Assembly: GCA_022695795.1 (NCBI GenBank)
Contig: MU404072.1
Coordinates: 186,001-250,000 of the forward strand
Length of the DNA stretch: 64,000 nucleotides
Direction: 5' to 3'
From: Biscogniauxia marginata
Taxonomy: Eukaryota > Ascomycota > Sordariomycetes > Xylariales > Xylariaceae
The position numbers and the translations under genes were made by a program. Shown here piece by piece: positions 57,501-64,000 of this stretch; positions within the stretch are counted from its first letter, which is position 1, and the number at the start of each line of letters is the position of its first letter. The notes beneath the pieces are model-generated. The model was not told where the DNA came from. It worked only from the letters and a program-made list of their open reading frames with translations, and ran no database searches.

Positions 57501-60261
57501 AGAACCCAAGAGTGTCATAAACGTACGCGTATTTCTTAGCTTTATTAACTATGTTAAATAACTTATTAAAGATTTCAAGCGTATCACTAAACTATTAACG
57601 GAACTAACTACCCTAGCGAAAACAAGAGAGGCTTTTCATTTCACTAAAAAAGCCAAGTAGGCTTTTTAATAGCTAAAGGAAGTTATAACTAATAAGGTTA
57701 TATATAAATTTCCAAAAAAAAAAAAAAAGAAACGACTAAGAATAAACGCCTTAGATTTCGCTATTAAAGCAGTCTTAAAGCAATTAAAAGATAATAAAAA
57801 ATGATACCTAGTCGCGTACCTATTTAAAGCACTATATAATGCTAAACTAATTTATTAAATTTATAATAAGGAACTATTAATAGTTATTAAAGTATTAAAG
57901 AAATAAGAACTATAACTTAATAAAATTAAAGAACCTATCGATATTTATTTAAACCATAAAAACCTTATACGATTCATGATAATATAAATGCTTAATTAAA
58001 GACACGAGCGTTAAATAATTTTCCTATTTAAGTTCAATTTTAAAATCCAACATATTAAAAGAAAGGAAAATATCTAAGTAGATCTTCTTAGTAGAAAGGG
58101 AGATTATAAATCAAAAATCAACAAAAAAAATATCTAAATGTTTAAACAACAAAATAATAAATCAATTATATTAACTTATATGCGAATTAACATAGGAAAC
58201 TAAAAATAACGTTTCAAGGAAAATTACAATTAAAAGGAAAAATAATTATAGTCTTAATAAGGATCTAACAACGAACTTCTTTCATATAAAGAAAAGGTAT
58301 ACGTACTAAAACGAGTATAAAACGAATTCGTTAAAGAATTTCACGAACATTCTCTATATAGCCACCAAGGGATTTTTAAAACAATGAAACGACTTTAAAA
58401 AGAATTCGACTTTCCAGGAATACAATAAACAATTAAAAGAATTATAAAGAATTACAATATTTGTAATAAGGCTAAAGTATCACGATATAAACCATACGGA
58501 TTATTATAACTAACCTAGATACTTAATAAAGCGTGACATATAATTACATGGGATTTCGTAGTGAAACTCCTAAAGTCAAAAGATTCTATTATAGGAGTAC
58601 CTTATAACAACATATAAATAATCGTTAATAAACTCACGAAATACGCTTACTTCTTACTATTTAACGAATTAAGCATAGTAAAACAGTTAACTTTTAATTT
58701 TTTAAGAAAGTATATTAATAAACATGGGTTATTAAAACGCGTTATTTTAAATAGAGATAAGTTATTTATATTAAAATTTTGGATTAACTTAATAAAACGA
58801 ATAAGAATTAAGTAAAAATTATTTATAACGTATTATCCTTAAACCGACGAATAAATAAAGAAACTAAATTAAATAATAAAACAATATTTACGAAGTTATA
58901 TTAACTAGGAAATAAACAACTAAATAAAATTATTACTAATAATTTAAATAACATATAACACTTCGATTAATAAAAACATGAAAATGTTACTATATAAAGC
59001 AGTGTACAAGCAAAAAGCGGAAGTTTAAAAACAACCAATTAAACTTATAAAAGTATTAAGAGTCGAAATAAAGGCCTCGAGAGTAAAAGTACTATTCGAA
59101 AAGGTTTAAGTAGTATAATAACGGCTATAAAAAGAATTATAGTTTATTTAAAATAAAATAACAAAGTATTATAATAAAAAAAGAATTAAAGAACTAATTC
59201 TTAAGAAAGGAGACATAGTTTACTTACTTTAATAACGACAAGGTATAATATTAAAAACACCTTAAATTAAAATAAAACGACTTAATAAAAAACTTAAGTT
59301 TAAGAAATTAAGGCCGTATAAGATTAAAGAGGTTATTTTGAAAGTTAACTATAAATTAGCGTTACTAAAAAGATCTAAAATACATTTTATATTTCATGTT
59401 TTACTTTTAAAACTAGCACTAAATAACGCCATACCAGAAAACCAATTAAAATTTAAAAAAAACTTTAATAAGTACGAAGTAAAGAAAATATTAGATTTAA
59501 AACGAGTTAAAGGTTAATTATAATATTTTGTCAAATAAGAAGGTTACTTATTTAAAGAAAACACTTAAAAACCACTTAAGTATTTAAAGAATTTAATAGA
59601 TAAACTTAAGAACTTTTACCGCTAGAACCCAGATCGCTTAGGGGGATTTAAGAACCTGGGTCGTGATTTAGTTAAGACTAGTCGAAGGAGGGGAAGACCT
59701 TCGAAGCAAGCACGTCTTGCTTAAATTTAAATTAACACAGCAATTTCTCCGAACGTTGTTATTCTTTATTAAGGCGTTTTTAATCCTTTAATTTATTTAG
59801 GTTTTAAAGTCCATATCGGATAAATTAAACCCCACGCTTACGTAATTATTCGGATTAACGATTTAACCGTGTAATTTTACTTAATAGTTCTTAAAGTTGT
59901 TAAACGGCTACCCGTTTTTCTCGATTTATTTTAAGTTTTTCCTTTTAAATGTTTTAAAGGGATTTTAAAGAAATATGGTTACAGTTATAAGAAGTGGCAC
60001 CGGTCTCGTTATAATTCTAACATTTTTTTCGATTTTTTAACATCTTATATAATAAGCCCCTTTTAAAATAACAAGTGTAAGGTATAACTATGTATTTAAA
60101 TTAATCGATAGCGGCGACTAGTTCATATTAATATTCGGAGAAATTCTTTTTTTTTAAACCTATTTATACATTTTTAATAACACGATAAAATAATATAATT
60201 AAAATGAAATAATACCAGGAAAAAGAAGTTTTAAAGATAAAACCATTTAAAGGGGAGATAT

Positions 60262-60731
60262 AGTGTTACGACTTAACAAGGGTAAAAAGAATTAAAGGTA
60301 ATTATGTGATTTAAGGTTATATAACTCTAGAAAGGAGAATACCAAGATTCTCAGTTATTTTCTTGAGAATCTAGGAGAATACCAAGATTTTTAGTTGTTC
60401 TCCTGAGAATCTAGGAGAATGCCAAGATTCTTAGTTGTTCTCCTAAGAATTAGAGAGAGTGTGGGTATAATCCTTTATAAAGGATAAAGTATAAATAAAT
60501 TGGAATTTCCTACGTATTTAGTTATTCATTTTTAGTTTTTTAGCTATTAATCTAAAACTATAGTTACTTTTTAATACTATAATGAGAGTACCTTGAAACC
60601 TCTTTAACGAACATAACATTGTGAATTAATTGAACCAATCTTAACCCATTATTACCTTTAAATCAGGAAAACCTAGTACGTACTTACTTGTGAAGTCAGC
60701 TGACTAGGAATACATAGGGAGGTTCGTCACA
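60262..60731 (+). mobile_element. 3' LTR of the plus-strand Ty3/gypsy copy
   Basis: It follows the polypurine tract, starts TGTTACGACTT and ends AGGTTCGTCACA (470 bp). The right half has nearly normal base composition and matches the solo LTR at 60836-61192 closely. The left half differs and contains the 40-bp tandem repeat at 60336-60455. Confidence 0.75.
60336..60455 (+). repeat. 40-bp tandem repeat within the LTR
   Basis: Three consecutive units starting GGAGAATACCAAGATT and ending GAGAATCTA, with a few differences between units. It is absent from the 5' LTR and the solo LTR. Confidence 0.8.
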
Positions 60732-63700
60732 GCTTGTTTTGAAGGTCTTCCTTTCTTTTGACTAGTCTCAACTGGATTACGACCTGGGTCCTTAAATCTC
60801 CTTAAACGATTTAGGTTTTAGCGGTGAAAGCTTTTTGTGACGAACCTCCCTGTGTATTCCTAGTCAGCTGACTTCACAGGTGAGTACGTACTGGGTTTTC
60901 TTGATTTGAAGGTAACAGTGGGTTGAGATTGGTTCAAGGATTCACAATGTTATGTTCGTCAGAGAGGTTTCAAGGTACTCTCACTATAGTATCAAAGAGT
61001 GACTGTAGTCTTAGATTGATAGCTAAGGAACGAGAGACTAATTACACAAGGAAATTCTAATCTACTTATACTCGTCCTTCCTCTCATACAATTGACTGAA
61101 TAGTTGAATCTTAGGTTGCCCCACCCACTATTCACATATTCGATGGGGTCACGTGCGTGGCACTCGTTTCCCACTTTAGGAGTCTCGTAACACTTTTAAG
61201 CTTAACTGTTAAATTCTTTAAATGTTTAAGTGGTTTTTAAGTGTTCTCCTTTAGTAGGTAACCTTCCTATTTAACGAAATATTATAACTAATTTTTAACC
61301 CGTTTTAAATTTAATATCTTTTTTACTTCGTACTTATTAGGGTTTTCCTTAAATTTTAGTTGGTTTTTTAGTATAGCGTTATTTAGTGTTAGTTTTAAAA
61401 GTAAAATATAAAATATAGGATATATTCTAGATCCTTTTAGTAGTGCTAGTTTATAATTAACTTTCGAAATAACCTTTTTAATTTTATATGGTTTTAATTT
61501 CTTGAATTTAAGTTTTTCGCTAAGTCGTTTTATTTTAATTTAAGGTATTTTTAATGTTACGTTTTGTTATTAGCAAAGTAAGTAAACTATGTTTTCTCTT
61601 TTAAAAATTAATCCTTTAATTCTTTTTTATTATAATATTTTGTTATTTTATCTTAAATGAATTGTAATTTTTTTTGTAGCCGTTATTGTACTGCTTAGAC
61701 CTTTTCGGATAGTACTTCTGTTCTTAAGGCCTTTATTTCGACTCTTAGTGTTTTTATAAGTTCGATTAGTTGTTTTTGGATTTCCGCTTTTTACCCGTAT
61801 ACTGCCTTGTGTGGTGACATTTTTATGTCCTCGTTAATCGAAGTGTTATATACTATTTGGGTTATTAATAGTAATTTTACTTAATTATTCATTTCCTAGT
61901 TAATATAACTTCGTAAATATTGTTTTATTATTTGGTTTAGTCTCTTTGTTTGTTCGTTTATTTAGGGATAATACGTTATAAATAACTTTTATTTAACTTT
62001 TATTCGTTTTATTAAGTTTGTTCAAAATTTTGAAGTAAATAGCTTATTTTTGTTTGAAATAATACGTTTTAATAATTTATATTTATTATCGTATTTTCTT
62101 AAAAAATTAAAAGTTAACTATTTTATTATACTTGATTCGTTGAATGATAAGAAGTAGGTATATTTCGTAAGTTTATTAACAATTACTTATATATTATTAT
62201 AAGGTACTTTTATAATAAGATCTTTTAATTTTAGGAGTTTTACTACGAAATTCCATGTAATTATATGCTACGCTTTGTTAAGTATCTAGGTTAGTTATAA
62301 TAATCCGTATGGTTTATATCGTGATGCTTTAACTTTATTATAAATGTTATAATTCTTTATAATTCTTTTAATTGTTTGTCGTATTCTTAGAAAGTCGAAT
62401 TTTTTTTAAAGTTATTTCATTGTTTTGAAAATTCCTTAGTAGCCGTATAGAGGATATTCGTGAAATTCTTTAACGAATTCGTTTTATACTCGTTCTAGTA
62501 TATATACCTTTTCCTTATATGAAAGAAGTTCGTCGCTAGATCCTTGCTAAGACTGTAATTGTTTTTCCTTTTAATTGTAATTTTCCTTAAATTATTATTT
62601 CCAGTTTTCTATGTTAATTCGCATGTAAATTAATATAATTAATCCATTATTTTGTTGTTTAAATATCTAGATATTTCTTTTGTTGATTTTTGATTTATAA
62701 TCTCCCTTTTTACTAAAAAGATCTACTTAGATATTTTCCTTTTCTTTAATATGCTAAATTCTAAAATTGAACTTAAACAAGAAAATCATTTAACGTTTAT
62801 ATTTTTAATTAAACGTTTATATTATTATAAATCGTGTAAGGTTTTTATGGTTTAAATAGATGTTAATAAGTTTTTTAGTTTTACTAAGCCATAGTTCCTA
62901 TTCTTTTAGTGCTTTAATAACTATTAATAGTTCTTTATTATAAATCTAATAATTTAATTTAGCACTATATAGTGCTTTAAATAGGTACGCGATTAAGTAC
63001 TATTTCTTATTGTTTTTTAGTTGCTTTAAAACTATTTTAATAGCGAAATTTAAGGCGTTTATCTTTAGTCGTTTCTTTTTATTTTCGTTTAGAAGTTTAT
63101 ATATAACCTTATTAGTTACAACTTCCTTTAACTATTAAAAAGCCTATTTAGCTTTTTTAGTGAAATGGAAAGCCTTTTTTGTTTTTGTTAAAGTAGTTAG
63201 TTCCGTTAATGGTTTAGCGATACGCCCAAAATTTTTAATGAGTTATTTAACGTAATTAATAAAGCCAAGAAATGCGCGTACGTTTATAACACTCTTAGGT
63301 TTTAATTAATTCTTAATTATTACTATTTTCCCTTTTTAAATGCAAATTTCTTTTAAACGTATTATAAATCCTAAATAGTTTAGTTTTTTGATATGTTATT
63401 TACTTTTAGTTGGATAAATAAATAGGTTTACCTTTTTTAGGGCTTTTAATACTTGTTTTATATGTTTTTTATGTTTTTTCTCGCTTTTTAAGTAAATTAG
63501 TATATCGTTTAAATAAACAAATATAAATTTATTTAAAAACTTACGAAGAATCGTTATAATTATATGTTAAAATGTAGTAAATATGTTAATAAGTTTAAAT
63601 GGCATAACTTTATACTTATAATATTTATATATCGTTCGGAATGTGGTATACTATTTATGTCTTTTAATTATTTTAATTATATAATATTTATCGCGAAGGT

Positions 63701-64000
63701 TTAGTGCTATGAAGATTTAAGCTTTGTTGATTTATTTTTTTATAAGTTTTATTAGTAGTAACGAGTATTCGTTTTTCTTGGTTATTTTATTAAGGTGTCG
63801 GTAATTAATTACTTGTCGTTATATTAAGTTTCTTTTTTTATTAATATGTTATTTCTCGTTTTTATTAATTTTAAGTATTATAATTGCTGGGTATTTTAAT
63901 GAAGACTTTAATTTTTAAATATATTCTTTATTAAGATCCTTTTAAATTCCTTTTTATAGTGCTTTTTATTTTTCTTGATTTATAAGATATATTAAAAATA
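60732..64000 (-). mobile_element. Second Ty3/gypsy copy, inverted, 5' part beyond window
   Basis: The minus strand carries the same element as the plus copy. The integrase core is at about 62280-62180 and the region matching plus 58960-59000 is at about 61850-61800. The reverse transcriptase YLDD site (as YLND) is at about 63520-63485. 60835-60732 matches the plus copy's 59615-59720 (shared GACCTGGGTCCTTAAATC in reverse). It is interrupted by a solo LTR (60836-61192). It is heavily RIP-mutated from 61198 onward, while 60732-60835 is nearly normal in composition. The copy runs off the right edge. Confidence 0.82.
60836..61192 (-). mobile_element. Solo LTR, GC-normal, with 5-bp target duplication
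   Basis: On the minus strand it reads TGTTACGAGACTCC...GGTTCGTCACA (357 bp). The flanks carry a perfect CTTTT duplication (60831-60835 and 61193-61197), so this is a genuine insertion into the inverted Ty3 copy. Its base composition is normal, unlike the surrounding DNA. Confidence 0.85.

Larger units (their letters stand above)
53376..60261 (+). mobile_element. Internal region of a dead Ty3/gypsy retrotransposon (plus copy)
   Basis: All coding frames are broken by transitions that make TAA/TAG, as expected from RIP. Remnants appear in Ty3/gypsy order. Gag-like sequence spans about 53600-54900. The protease is at about 56215-56290 (EYKALINSGINKNYI) and about 56475 (ILGINWL). Reverse transcriptase is at about 56930-57480, with the catalytic YLDD now read as YLND (about 57295). 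An RNase H region is at about 57720-57960. Integrase has a zinc-finger part at about 58345-58465 (SHQGIFKTMKR, YNICNKAKV) and a core from about 58545 (ITWDFVVKLLKSKDS, VNKLTKYAYFLLF). A C-terminal integrase tail (KIHFIFHVLLLK) is at about 59370-59420. A polypurine tract AAAGGGGAGATATAG ends at 60261. No functional product is possible. Confidence 0.85.

Noticed and set aside
1..64000. CRISPR array or prokaryotic operon
   Set aside because: No regularly spaced repeats of that kind; gene structure is eukaryotic with spliceosomal introns.

Overview
The window is nuclear DNA of a filamentous ascomycete (Pezizomycotina; a Sordariomycete-like fungus is my best guess). Genes are spread on both strands and carry short GT-AG introns, mostly 47-139 nt. 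The protein families are typical of moulds: a Zn(II)2Cys6 regulator, a bZIP-like regulator, a fungal P450, a secreted GH3 enzyme, and a broken NLR-like gene with an alpha/beta-hydrolase-like N-terminus, NACHT and ankyrins. The AT-rich blocks are relics full of C-to-T/G-to-A stop codons, the pattern left by repeat-induced point mutation (RIP).

Layout. 1-782: 3' end of a GTPBP1-like GTPase. 2818-4768: four-exon cytochrome P450. 5570-6760: AT-rich relic block with a roughly 150-bp-armed inverted repeat. 7091-8680: F-box protein. 10078-11705: LDB19/ART1-like arrestin with two PPxY motifs. 11.7-18.1 kb: long stretch with no convincing gene. 18.1-20.8 kb: decayed NLR-type gene interrupted by a short LTR. 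21179-22440 and 22712-26368: divergent pair, an NDUFAF6-like complex I assembly factor and RAD5, sharing about 270 bp of promoter. 27.2-33.1 kb: a Ser/His/Arg-rich protein, a Zn(II)2Cys6-ankyrin protein, a possible small membrane protein and a disordered protein. 34.6-35.0 kb: small single-pass membrane protein. 38413-40138: bZIP-like regulator. 40782-44041: nine-exon secreted GH3 enzyme with a PA14 insert. 44873-46200: single-pass membrane protein flanked by two direct copies of the same LTR-like repeat. 48933-50010: cysteine-rich membrane protein. 50482-50891: possible very small gene. 52.3-64 kb: AT-rich, RIP-degraded Ty3/gypsy elements in opposite orientations, with a younger, GC-normal solo LTR inserted between them and an assembly gap.

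How it fits together. The conserved core functions (translation-type GTPase, permease-trafficking arrestin, complex I assembly, DNA damage tolerance) lie in ordinary DNA. Accessory functions (P450, F-box, ankyrin and NLR genes, cell-surface proteins, secreted glycosidase) sit beside repeats. No secondary-metabolite cluster is visible around the P450. No tRNA, rRNA, CRISPR or prokaryotic feature was found. Exon borders come from reading splice signals and frame by eye. They are strongest for RAD5, the GH3 gene, the P450 and the Zn(II)2Cys6-ankyrin gene, and weakest for the small membrane proteins.
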